Origin: Candidatus Omnitrophota bacterium
Lineage (GTDB): Bacteria; Omnitrophota; Gorgyraeia; Duberdicusellales; Duberdicusellaceae
Length of the DNA stretch: 56,306 nt
Assembly: GCA_016932855.1 (NCBI GenBank)
Contig: JAFGCB010000054.1
Location: forward strand, 1-56,306
Direction of reading: 5' to 3'
A program made the position numbers and the translations under genes. The first letter of the stretch is position 1. The number at the start of each line of letters is the position of its first letter. Positions 7,681-14,255 of this stretch are shown piece by piece. The notes below the pieces were generated by a model that saw only the letters and a list, made by a program, of their open reading frames with translations, made no database searches and was not told where the DNA came from.

Positions 7681-8613
7681 CTATTGGACTCCTGCTTCGT
7701 TAATTTCAAGCAGTAAATTATCGGCATCAATGGTGGCGGTTACGCCTAAGGGAAGTGTTACATGAGGCGCCTCTTTTTTGTATTTATGGCCCGAAGGAAA
7801 TCCAAAAAGTATAGGAATGTCGTAGTCTTTAAAAATAGTATTTACAAGAGTTTTTAAGTTTTCCTGGGTTTCGAAACAATCAACCATTTTACCAAAAAGT
7901 ACGCCTTTTATCTTCCTAAATTTTCCGGCCTGCCGCAGCCGCATAAGATAATTCCTTATATGTTCGAGGTCTTCGGCGATATCCTCAAGGAATAAAATCG
8001 TATTTTTCGTGGAGATTTTATAGGGTGTGCCTATTGATTCGGTTATCAAAGACATATTTCCCCCGACCAGGACCCCGCTTCCTTTGCCCGGCTTAAAGGC
8101 AATAAGATGAGGGAACATTATCGAGCCTAAGGGCATTGTCTGGCTTAAGGTGCGCAGTAGATAATCAAGAGTTACCGGATTCATGCCTTCGTATATTTCA
8201 TCCGAAACAACCGGACCGTGAAATACTGTCATTCGGGCGAACTTCCGCAGATATAAAAGCAGGATGGTTATATCGCTGTATCCTACGAAAATTTTAGGAT
8301 TGCGGCGTATTATTCGTTTGTCAAGGTAGGGCAGGATTTCTACTGAGCCGTATCCGGCTTTTGCGCAGAATATTGCTTTTATCTGGGGATCGGCGAACAT
8401 CCGGTTTATTTGATAGGCCCGTTGTTTATTGTGGCCGGGTTGAGACCAGCATTTATTGAATATGGAGCGTTCGTATTTTACCTTATACCCCAGCAGTCGC
8501 AGCATCCGTATGCCTTTTCTAAAGTTTTCAATATCAAAGGAGCTTGCCGGAGCTACAACGCCGATAGTATCCCCCCGGTTAAGCTTGGGAGGTTTTACGA
8601 TGTTTTCACCCAT
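7681..8613 (-). CDS. ldcA: LD-carboxypeptidase (peptidase S66)
   Basis: 310 residues. The family removes the terminal D-Ala from muramoyl tetrapeptides during cell-wall recycling; microcin-C immunity proteins (MccF) share the fold. Visible features are the N-terminal GDTIGVVAPASS, AKAGYGS near residue 85-90, the nucleophile-bearing GYSDIT (Ser about 113), the Glu region LFLEDIAED, and the His region FGFPSGHKYK. The ATG at 8613 is preferred: a GAGG ribosome site precedes it, and the alternative TTG at 8646 lies upstream of the predicted transcription start. First gene of the ldcA, ATP-grasp, MscS, SLC12-like operon. Confidence 0.9.
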   Translation of the reverse strand: MGENIVKPPKLNRGDTIGVVAPASSFDIENFRKGIRMLRLLGYKVKYERSIFNKCWSQPGHNKQRAYQINRMFADPQIKAIFCAKAGYGSVEILPYLDKRIIRRNPKIFVGYSDITILLLYLRKFARMTVFHGPVVSDEIYEGMNPVTLDYLLRTLSQTMPLGSIMFPHLIAFKPGKGSGVLVGGNMSLITESIGTPYKISTKNTILFLEDIAEDLEHIRNYLMRLRQAGKFRKIKGVLFGKMVDCFETQENLKTLVNTIFKDYDIPILFGFPSGHKYKKEAPHVTLPLGVTATIDADNLLLEINEAGVQ

Positions 8614-8633
8614 AATAATCCTCAGGTGCCAGT

Positions 8634-8662
8634 ATAATACAAACAAATTTTGTTATTGGCAA
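8634..8662 (-). promoter_or_regulatory. Promoter of the ldcA operon
   Basis: The minus strand has TTGCCA (8657-8662), a 17-base spacer and TATTAT (8634-8639). The start site would be near 8627, about 14 bases before the ldcA ATG. This promoter decides the ldcA start in favour of 8613. Confidence 0.6.
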
Positions 8663-8701
8663 GAGATTTTACTTTTTGCGGGGAGGACCTTTGTTTTCGT
8701 C

Positions 8702-8744
8702 CTTTACGCAACATTTTTGTTTGAAACAAAAGTGTTGCGTAAGG
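8702..8744. repeat. Long inverted repeat between two operons
   Basis: Arms TTACGCAACATTTTTGTTT and its complement span 8704-8722 and 8724-8742: 19 positions with one mismatch, and two more pairs outside. There is no T-run on either side, so it is a poor terminator. It lies in the intergenic region downstream of the coiled-coil gene and upstream of the ldcA promoter. It could be a transcript-stabilising hairpin or a small mobile remnant. Confidence 0.7.
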
Positions 8745-8790
8745 CTGATTTTGCGCGTTTATATCTTTGGATAGTTACAGGTATTTTTAT

Positions 8791-9306
8791 TTATTCCTCG
8801 TATTCTTTGCTTTCTATTAAGGCATCAAGCTTGTTCTGCAGTTCGTTTATTTGCTGCTGAAGTTCTTTAATCATTGAAGTTTTGTCTTTTGAGCATTCTT
8901 TTTTCGCTGATTTATGTTTTAAGTATTTGCTTTCATGGCAGGAGGATTTTTCGCCTTTCAAATCTTTTCTTTCCTCTGTAAGTTGCTGGTACTTTTCCTG
9001 GGCATCTTTGAGCAAGTCGTTATTTCCTGTACGGTAGGCTTCCGCCATAAGCCGTTTCTGTTGGGCTGATTGCCGGTAATTTTCAGCTAAAGCATTATAA
9101 ACTTCAGTAGTTTCTCCTTCGGAGTTTTTGGCTTTTTCTTCATATTCCTTTGCCTGAATATCATAGTCTTCGGCATAAGCCTCGTATTCTGTGGCCTTTT
9201 CAGGGTTAGCAGTGCCTGTACATTCTTTTCCGGCCGGGGCATAGACCGGCCCAGCTAAGAAAACAAACATAATTACAATCAACACCTTTGCCATCCGGAA
9301 CCGCAT
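8791..9306 (-). CDS. Secreted coiled-coil protein, function unknown
   Basis: 171 residues. A signal peptide covers about residues 1-23 (AKVLIVIMFVFLAGPVYA). The mature part is highly charged and helical, with repeats of the type 'YEAYAEDYDIQAKEYEEKA' and a C-terminal heptad stretch (IKELQQQINELQNKLDALIE). Three Cys (about 29, 123 and 137) could form disulfides in the periplasm. AAGGAGG gives a strong ribosome site for the ATG at 9306. It diverges from the PDO/TrxB pair, sharing a 127-base promoter region. No family recognised. Confidence 0.7.
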   Translation of the reverse strand: MRFRMAKVLIVIMFVFLAGPVYAPAGKECTGTANPEKATEYEAYAEDYDIQAKEYEEKAKNSEGETTEVYNALAENYRQSAQQKRLMAEAYRTGNNDLLKDAQEKYQQLTEERKDLKGEKSSCHESKYLKHKSAKKECSKDKTSMIKELQQQINELQNKLDALIESKEYEE

Positions 9307-9361
9307 TTCTCCACCTCCTTTTAGTTAAGCTTTTTAACCACGGTCTACGTGAACTTTCCCA

Positions 9362-9367
9362 ATTATA
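9362..9367 (-). promoter_or_regulatory. Possible -10 of the coiled-coil gene
   Basis: TATAAT on the minus strand, 55 bases before the ATG at 9306. No good -35 is present. It abuts the divergent promoter at 9378-9405, so the two may compete. Confidence 0.3.
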
Positions 9368-9377
9368 CCACGCAGGT

Positions 9378-9405
9378 TTGACATTTGCTATTTGTATTGT
9401 ATAAT
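9378..9405 (+). promoter_or_regulatory. Consensus promoter of the PDO-trxB operon
   Basis: Perfect TTGACA (9378-9383), a 16-base spacer and perfect TATAAT (9400-9405). The start site would be near 9412. A strong ribosome site AAGGAGG (9422-9428) precedes the ATG at 9434. Both signals suggest high, constitutive expression. Confidence 0.8.
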
Positions 9406-9433
9406 ATTCGCCTGTAAATAAAAGGAGGAAAAG

Positions 9434-10072
9434 ATGTTTTTAGTGCAAGAAGTGCAAGGACAGGTCAAAGAAAGATTTCAGGATTTAAAAGATGATGTAA
9501 GGCTTGTGGTGTTTACCCAGCAAAGCGGCTGCCAGTATTGCGCCGACAATCAGAAGCTTATGGAAGAAATAGCGGAATTATCCGATAAGATTTCTCTTGA
9601 GGTTTTTGATTTTCAGACCGATAAAGAGCAGGTTAGTAAGTACGCTATTGATAAGGTTCCCGCTACCGCTATTGTCGGTAAAGAGGATTACGGTATACGC
9701 TTGTACGGTATACCTGCCGGATATGATTTTATTTCATTAATCGAAAGTATTCGTTTAGTTTCAACCGGTGAAACAGAGCTTGCTAGCGAGGAAAGCGACT
9801 ATCTAAAGAATCTCGCTAAAGAGACTCATTTGCAGGTTTTTGTCTCCTCCGGGTGTCCGCACTGTCCTTCGGCTGCAACCTTAGCCCATCAAATGGCTTT
9901 GGCAAGCAGCAAAGTTAAGGCCGATGTTATAGATGCTGCGCAATTCCCTCATTTGGCCGACAAATATAATGTAAGCGCTGTCCCTCATACGGTAATAAAT
10001 GAAACCGCCTATCAGCTAGGTGCTGTACCGGCGCCTGCAATTATTGAAAAAATCAAAGAAACATTAAAATAG
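9434..10072 (+). CDS. Protein disulfide oxidoreductase (PDO), double thioredoxin fold
   Basis: 212 residues made of two thioredoxin-fold units. Unit 1 has CQYC (Cys33, Cys36) with the cis-proline loop KVPAT. Unit 2 has CPHC (Cys141, Cys144) with AVPHT. PDO proteins of thermophilic bacteria and archaea have this two-domain form and accept electrons from a thioredoxin reductase. The next gene, 7 bases downstream, is that reductase, so the pair should form a complete NADPH-dependent cytosolic dithiol system. The first unit's motif (CQYC) is less usual than the CPYC seen in many family members. Confidence 0.9.
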   Translation: MFLVQEVQGQVKERFQDLKDDVRLVVFTQQSGCQYCADNQKLMEEIAELSDKISLEVFDFQTDKEQVSKYAIDKVPATAIVGKEDYGIRLYGIPAGYDFISLIESIRLVSTGETELASEESDYLKNLAKETHLQVFVSSGCPHCPSAATLAHQMALASSKVKADVIDAAQFPHLADKYNVSAVPHTVINETAYQLGAVPAPAIIEKIKETLK

Positions 10073-10079
10073 GATTGTC

Positions 10080-11045
10080 ATGCTCGATTTTAATTTGGCA
10101 GGTACCAGCTTAAAGACGGATATCTCCAAGGTATTTGATTTGGCTGTCATTGGCGCAGGCCCCGCCGGCTTGACAGCTGCTTTATATTCCGGAAGATACA
10201 GGCTGAAAACCCTGTTAATCGAAAAGAAGCTTGTTTGCGGCGGGCAGTTAGCGACCATCAACAGCTTGGAAAACTATCCTGGTTTTAGCGAACCTGTTTC
10301 CGGAGGTCGAATCGCCAGGGAAATGGAAAGGCAAGTTATAAAAAGTGATGTCCAAATCCTTACAGCTCAGGTAAACAACGTTGATTTTTCCGGTGAAATA
10401 AAAGAGATCGCGACTTCTAAGGGTCTGATAAAGGCGAAGGCTCTTGTTATATCTGCAGGTGCTACGCCCCGGATGTTAGGTGTTGCCGGAGAAAAAGAAA
10501 ATATTGGCAAGGGGGTATCCTACTGCGCTACCTGTGACGGCCATTTATATATCGACAAGACAATCGCTGTTGTCGGCGGCGGAAATACTGCTCTTGAAGA
10601 AACAATAACTTTAACAAAATACGCTAAGAAAATATTTCTTATTCACAGGCGCGGTGAATTTAGGGCTGATAAGATACTCCAGGAAAAAGTAAGGGCAATT
10701 CCTAAAATTGAATTTATTTTAGATACAGCTGTAGAAGGGATTGATTTTAGCAGTGAAAATGGAAAGAATGTTTTGATTAATACTAAAGGCAAGAAGAGAA
10801 ACCTCGAGGTAGACGGTATATTTATTTTTGTAGGTATTCTTCCTAATAGCGAAATCTTTGAAGGTTCACTTAAGTTAAAAGACGGGTTTATTGTGACAGA
10901 TGAAGAAATGAAGACAAATATTGAAGGTATCTTTGCCGCCGGAGATATCCGCTTAAAAAGCTTAAGACAGATTACTACCGCTGTTTCCGACGGGGCAGTT
11001 GCAGCTTTTTCCGCCAAGAACTACCTTACCGAGAAGAACCTTTAA
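10080..11045 (+). CDS. trxB: Thioredoxin reductase
   Basis: 321 residues. The FAD-binding GAGPAG loop is at about 25-30, the redox-active CATC at Cys149 and Cys152, the NADPH-binding VVGGGNTALEE at about 163-175, and the C-terminal FAD motif GIFAAGD. All essential parts are present at the usual length. A short N-terminal extension of about 18 residues precedes the Rossmann fold. It is cotranscribed with the PDO gene, which is its probable substrate. Confidence 0.95.
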   Translation: MLDFNLAGTSLKTDISKVFDLAVIGAGPAGLTAALYSGRYRLKTLLIEKKLVCGGQLATINSLENYPGFSEPVSGGRIAREMERQVIKSDVQILTAQVNNVDFSGEIKEIATSKGLIKAKALVISAGATPRMLGVAGEKENIGKGVSYCATCDGHLYIDKTIAVVGGGNTALEETITLTKYAKKIFLIHRRGEFRADKILQEKVRAIPKIEFILDTAVEGIDFSSENGKNVLINTKGKKRNLEVDGIFIFVGILPNSEIFEGSLKLKDGFIVTDEEMKTNIEGIFAAGDIRLKSLRQITTAVSDGAVAAFSAKNYLTEKNL

Positions 11046-11105
11046 TCCCCTGTTTCTTTTCAAGATTTTACATTAAAATTTAAGATGAAAGTAAATAGTT
11101 TTATC

Positions 11106-11137
11106 TTATTCCAAAATTCTTAAGAATTTTGGAATAA
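11106..11137. repeat. 32-bp perfect palindrome after trxB
   Basis: A 16-base half (TTATTCCAAAATTCTT) is followed directly by its exact complement, with no loop. It is 60 bases after the trxB stop. There is no T-run, so it is not a classical terminator. Half of it recurs with one inserted T at 11229-11242. Confidence 0.8.
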
Positions 11138-11296
11138 TGAGCAGTTCACATTCAGGTTTCTTTTCTTTGCAAAGTGCACTTCTTGGAACCCTTCGGGTTG
11201 ATCTGCCCACGACAGGTTCTATGGGCGAGAATTTTTGGAATAGCCTTAGGAGGGTTTATTTGAAGGAGCGAGCTTTAACTCGATGAAGCAGTTTAA

Positions 11297-11328
11297 GATT
11301 CTGGCTCGGGCGGAGCCTCGCCAGAATC
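11297..11328. repeat. Composite hairpin (GATTCTGG type)
   Basis: Outer arms GATTCTGG and CCAGAATC, internal loops CTCG and TCG, inner stem GGC/GCC, triloop GGA. It shares its architecture with the hairpins at 11535-11566, 11719-11752 and 32096-32242. Confidence 0.7.
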
Positions 11329-11350
11329 CGTTGTTTTCTTTCTCATGTTC

Positions 11351-11387
11351 CGAAATACCATCTCCATTTCTGGTTGATGGTATTTCG
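11351..11387. repeat. Composite hairpin downstream of tRNA-Ser
   Basis: Perfect 12-bp outer arms CGAAATACCATC and GATGGTATTTCG, with inner CCA/TGG around a 4-base loop. A further outer pair (11328-11337 with 11397-11406) encloses it and reaches the tRNA 3' end. On the minus strand a six-T run follows the tRNA, so the region may end or process the tRNA transcript. Confidence 0.65.
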
Positions 11388-11403
11388 ATTAAGGAAAAAA
11401 CAA

Positions 11404-11491
11404 CGGAGAGGCAGGGATTCGAACCCTGGAACCCATAAAGGGTTACGGCATTTCCAATGCCGCGCACTCAGCCGAGCTATGCGACCTCTCC
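11404..11491 (-). tRNA. tRNA-Ser(GGA)
   Basis: A class II tRNA of 88 bases including the discriminator. The 7-bp acceptor stem is GGAGAGG/CCTCTCC, the anticodon stem GGCAT/ATGCC holds loop TTGGAAA with anticodon GGA, and there is a long variable arm and a standard T arm with GGTTCGAATCC. The discriminator G73 is the serine identity base. CCA is not encoded. Confidence 0.95.
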
Positions 11492-11494
11492 GAT

Positions 11495-11530
11495 GAATTG
11501 CGATTTATTTAGGCAACGTTCCTTTAATTC
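11495..11530. repeat. 36-bp direct repeat, copy 1
   Basis: Identical over 36 bases to 11575-11610 (period 80). It starts GAATTGCGATTTATTTAGGC and ends with the inverted terminus AATTC. The two copies flank the hairpin at 11535-11566. A diverged third copy lies near 11756-11795. Confidence 0.85.
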
Positions 11531-11534
11531 ATCG

Positions 11535-11566
11535 GATCTCGAATCCCACAGAGTGGGTGAGAGATC
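11535..11566. repeat. Composite hairpin (GATCTC type)
   Basis: Outer GATCTC/GAGATC, internal loops GAAT and TGA, inner stem CCCAC/GTGGG, triloop AGA. It lies between the two 36-bp direct repeats. Confidence 0.75.
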
Positions 11567-11574
11567 TTAATTGC

Positions 11575-11610
11575 GAATTGCGATTTATTTAGGCAACGTT
11601 CCTTTAATTC
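11575..11610. repeat. 36-bp direct repeat, copy 2
   Basis: Exact copy of 11495-11530. It is followed by the larger hairpin at 11614-11684. Confidence 0.85.
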
Positions 11611-11613
11611 TGT

Positions 11614-11684
11614 CCCCTCGCTCTGCTTCCTTCGGGAATACTCAGGATACTTCGAAGGATACTTAAGCGTAGCGAAGTACGGGG
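11614..11684. repeat. Large nested hairpin
   Basis: Nested pairs: CCCC with GGGG at the outside, TCGCT (11618-11622) with AGCGA (11671-11675), and TCCTTCG (11628-11634) with CGAAGGA (11653-11659). This is about 70 bases of possible structured RNA or repeat element between direct-repeat copies 2 and 3. Confidence 0.5.
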
Positions 11685-11718
11685 TCATTTCATCGTCTTT
11701 AGTAAGCTGGAAATGACG

Positions 11719-11752
11719 GATCTTGAGTTCCCGCGGTGCGGGGCGAAAGATC
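11719..11752. repeat. Composite hairpin (GATCTT type)
   Basis: Outer GATCTT/AAGATC, internal loops GAGTT and GCGA, inner stem CCCGC/GCGGG, triloop GGT. Clearly the same family as 11535-11566. Confidence 0.7.
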
Positions 11753-11908
11753 TTAAAATGAATCGTTAACTATATAGGCAGCGTTCCTTGGGAATGGTTA
11801 AAGAAACTCACTCAGCAAAGTACAAGTTTACGCTGTTTATTAAAATAACAGATTGCGCTTTTAGGCAGATTTTTCTTTTAAACGCTAACCGCTATAGGCT
11901 AATCGTTT

Positions 11909-12103
11909 TTAAGACTTTCCCAGCTTATTGAAGCGGGTTTTGACTTCCTGCTCTGCCATAAACCAGAATTCCCAGTCTCGTCCCTGGGGCCGGCCGGCCT
12001 GATCCCAGAGCCTGTAGGCTCTATCCTGGATAAAGTCAAAAGTTTCTTCTTCGTTCGCCTTGTTTGTTTTCTGGTTTTTTTTCTTGATTTTCTTTAGCAC
12101 CAC
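11909..12103 (-). CDS. DUF2934 family micro-protein
   Basis: 64 residues. A Lys/Asn-rich start leads to the family signature 'FIQDRAYRLWDQAGRPQGRDWEFWFMAEQEV', which matches the DUF2934 pattern of a Tyr/Leu-Trp helix, a Gly-Arg-Pro turn and a second Trp-containing helix. The start is GTG; two GTG codons stand in a row (12103 and 12100) after GGGAGG, and the second has the better spacing. It follows the GH57 glucanotransferase by 17 bases and is the last gene of the alpha-glucan operon. Function unknown. Confidence 0.8.
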   Translation of the reverse strand: MVLKKIKKKNQKTNKANEEETFDFIQDRAYRLWDQAGRPQGRDWEFWFMAEQEVKTRFNKLGKS

Positions 12104-12120
12104 AATTCCTCCCTTCTTGA

Positions 12121-14184
12121 TTAAGTTTTGCTTATATTTAAAAGAATGTCGAATTCACTCTCTTTTTCTAATTCCTTGATAAAGAATATGCAGATTTGCT
12201 GCAGGTTTTTCTCGAAGCCGCCTTCCGAGGACGACACCGAGAAAACAGGGATTACCGCAAGGTTAAGAGAGCCAAGTGCAAATTTGACATTACTCTTTTT
12301 ATATTCATCGACGATTTCCAGCGATTTTACGTTTTTAACCAAGGCTTTCTCTTTTATCGAAAGATTATCACGGTTGTTAATCCGCAGATAAGAGCTATCA
12401 ACCCCAAGGACGAATAGATTAAATTCTACAGCAAAGTTCTTGTTTTTCAAAATATTTTTATCTTTGATGCTTATATAATAGTCAAAATTCACTTGGGAGT
12501 CAGTTTTTTTAAGAATAAGAGATTTTGCTATTTCAAAGTTTTCGTTTTTGTTTTCCAAGGTGAGCTTTATTTTTCCCGTATCTTTTTTCAGGCGATAGCT
12601 GTAATTATCAAGAGCGAAATTCCGGACTCCCTTATATATTTCGATATCGTCTACGCTTGCCTGTTTATCGATAAGGTGGTCAATGAGAGATACTTTTCGG
12701 TAGGGGTCGTAAATAAGAAGTTTTTCTAGGCCTCTCTCTTTTATCGCCAGGACATTGTGGATACTTTTAGCCTTATCTCCGGATGTTTCAGCCGGCTTTT
12801 CATTTAACTTTCCGTGGTAATTTTCTTCCCTTCTGGTAAAGGCATTCGAAAAATTAAAATTAAATTCCTTCGAGCTTATTTCTTCCAGGCATCCTCCTCT
12901 ATGCGGCGCTATTTCAAGTATCAGGCTTTTATTTTTCAGGATAATTTCTTTTTTACCGTCCAGGTCAATATCCTCTTCTTTATACGTTAAGGATTTCTTA
13001 AGTTCTTCGTCCGATAATTTCTCAGCCAGGATGAGGTTTTCATAGACAGCGGTTCTTAGATGACCTAGATAAAATCCGCCGAATATGCCGTGCCAGTAGG
13101 CGCAGTTGCACTGGGCTTTAAACAGAGATTTAAGGATTTCTTTTTCCTTCGGGTTTCTAAGCTGGCTGTTTATGGCATTGCTTAAAGAAATCATGCGTTT
13201 GTGCATGTAGTTTATGTCCGGGTACTTGCGGAAGAAATTTCGGAAAAAACCACCTCGCAGGAATGTAATGGCTTGCGGGTTTCGTTCCAGAGCGTTTTTT
13301 CTTACATCTTCAAAAAGTCTGTGAGCCTGGGGTTCAAGCGACCATTCCATCATTTCGTCGTAGCTTGCGGTAGGCAGATAGATTATCCCCTGGGATGAGA
13401 ATTTGCCAAGGGCCTGGGAGAAAGTAAGTGTTTCAATCCAGTCCGAACAATCTTCAAGGAGGCGGAAAAACTTTTCAAGCCAGCCTTTATTGTATACCCA
13501 GTCATAGGTATTGGGCCAGATCCCGAATTTTTCTCCGTCATCAACGATAGTTATGATTTGGTCGGGGAATCTTTCCTTGAGGTTTTTCAGTATCTCTTTT
13601 GTTTCATTAATTTCGGAGAAAGGTATTTTGTAACGCAAGGTCTTGCTTATGGGGAATATATAAAGCGGCTTTCCCAGATTTTCGGTATGATAGTATCCGG
13701 TGATTTCGTCGGAAACAAGTCCGGCGTAGCGGAAGTGAGCATCGTCGACCAAGGTAAATTCAATGCCGGCTTTTCGTATGGTTGAGGCAATTCCGGGTTC
13801 CCATACCCTTTCCGTAAGCCAGATGCCCCGGGGGGCTTGGCCGAATTCTTTTTTTAAAAACTTGCTCATAAGTTCTATCTGGTTCAGGCAATCCTCTTCG
13901 GGGATGATGGGAAGAATAGGCTCATAGTATCCTCCGCCTAAGAATTCGACCTGGTTGTTTTTTCTAAGGCTTTTAAGCAGAGGCATGAATTCGGCTTTTT
14001 TGTTTTCAAGTATCCAGTCCCACAAAGGCCCGCTTATATGGGTGTTGCACCTTATTTTGGTATATTTGGCAAGGGTTTTAAAAAAGGGAAAGTAGCACTC
14101 TTGGTAGGCCTTTAAGAATATGTGGTCAAAATTTCCTACTGGTTGATGGTTGTGTACCCCGAAAATCAAGTATAGTTTTGACAT
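12121..14184 (-). CDS. GH57 4-alpha-glucanotransferase / alpha-amylase (Thermococcus litoralis type)
   Basis: 687 residues. GH57 region 1 is HNHQP (11-15), region 2 GGGYYEPILP (83-92), region 3 WLTERVWEP with the nucleophile Glu125, and region 4 VDDGEKFG with the acid Asp216. These align with Glu123 and Asp214 of the T. litoralis 4-alpha-glucanotransferase. The C-terminal half is the beta-sandwich found in that subgroup (DUF1925/DUF1926). It should transfer maltooligosaccharide units between glucans in the cytosol, as no signal peptide is present. It follows the GH57 amylase gene by 71 bases. Confidence 0.9.
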   Translation of the reverse strand: MSKLYLIFGVHNHQPVGNFDHIFLKAYQECYFPFFKTLAKYTKIRCNTHISGPLWDWILENKKAEFMPLLKSLRKNNQVEFLGGGYYEPILPIIPEEDCLNQIELMSKFLKKEFGQAPRGIWLTERVWEPGIASTIRKAGIEFTLVDDAHFRYAGLVSDEITGYYHTENLGKPLYIFPISKTLRYKIPFSEINETKEILKNLKERFPDQIITIVDDGEKFGIWPNTYDWVYNKGWLEKFFRLLEDCSDWIETLTFSQALGKFSSQGIIYLPTASYDEMMEWSLEPQAHRLFEDVRKNALERNPQAITFLRGGFFRNFFRKYPDINYMHKRMISLSNAINSQLRNPKEKEILKSLFKAQCNCAYWHGIFGGFYLGHLRTAVYENLILAEKLSDEELKKSLTYKEEDIDLDGKKEIILKNKSLILEIAPHRGGCLEEISSKEFNFNFSNAFTRREENYHGKLNEKPAETSGDKAKSIHNVLAIKERGLEKLLIYDPYRKVSLIDHLIDKQASVDDIEIYKGVRNFALDNYSYRLKKDTGKIKLTLENKNENFEIAKSLILKKTDSQVNFDYYISIKDKNILKNKNFAVEFNLFVLGVDSSYLRINNRDNLSIKEKALVKNVKSLEIVDEYKKSNVKFALGSLNLAVIPVFSVSSSEGGFEKNLQQICIFFIKELEKESEFDILLNISKT

Positions 14185-14255
14185 ATTTCTTTAAATATTT
14201 TTTGATCCCTGACTATCGCTTTTCGATCCGGCATCGAGGATCCAGTATCTGTTTT

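Larger units (their letters stand above)
11046..11403. other. Gene-free, hairpin-rich tract left of tRNA-Ser
   Basis: No supported coding region. It contains a 32-bp perfect palindrome (11106-11137), a small AACCC-TTC-GGGTT hairpin (11185-11197), a partial copy of the palindrome's right half (11229-11242), and composite hairpins at 11297-11328 and 11351-11387. A 73-codon minus-strand frame runs through it into the tRNA and is rejected as a gene. Confidence 0.8.
11492..11908. other. Gene-free tract right of tRNA-Ser with direct repeats and hairpins
   Basis: No supported coding region in 417 bases. It contains two exact 36-bp direct repeats, one degenerate third copy (about 11756-11795), and composite hairpins at 11535-11566, 11614-11684 and 11719-11752. 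The last 100 bases before the DUF2934 stop are featureless. Confidence 0.75.

Noticed and set aside
8614-8646. TTG start for ldcA at 8646
   Set aside because: It lies upstream of the predicted transcription start near 8627.
11246-11467. A 73-codon minus-strand frame through tRNA-Ser
   Set aside because: It reads through a tRNA and hairpins, so it is a shadow of structured DNA.
11495-11795. A possible CRISPR array
   Set aside because: Only two exact repeats, unequal spacing to the third, hairpins between them and no cas genes in the window.
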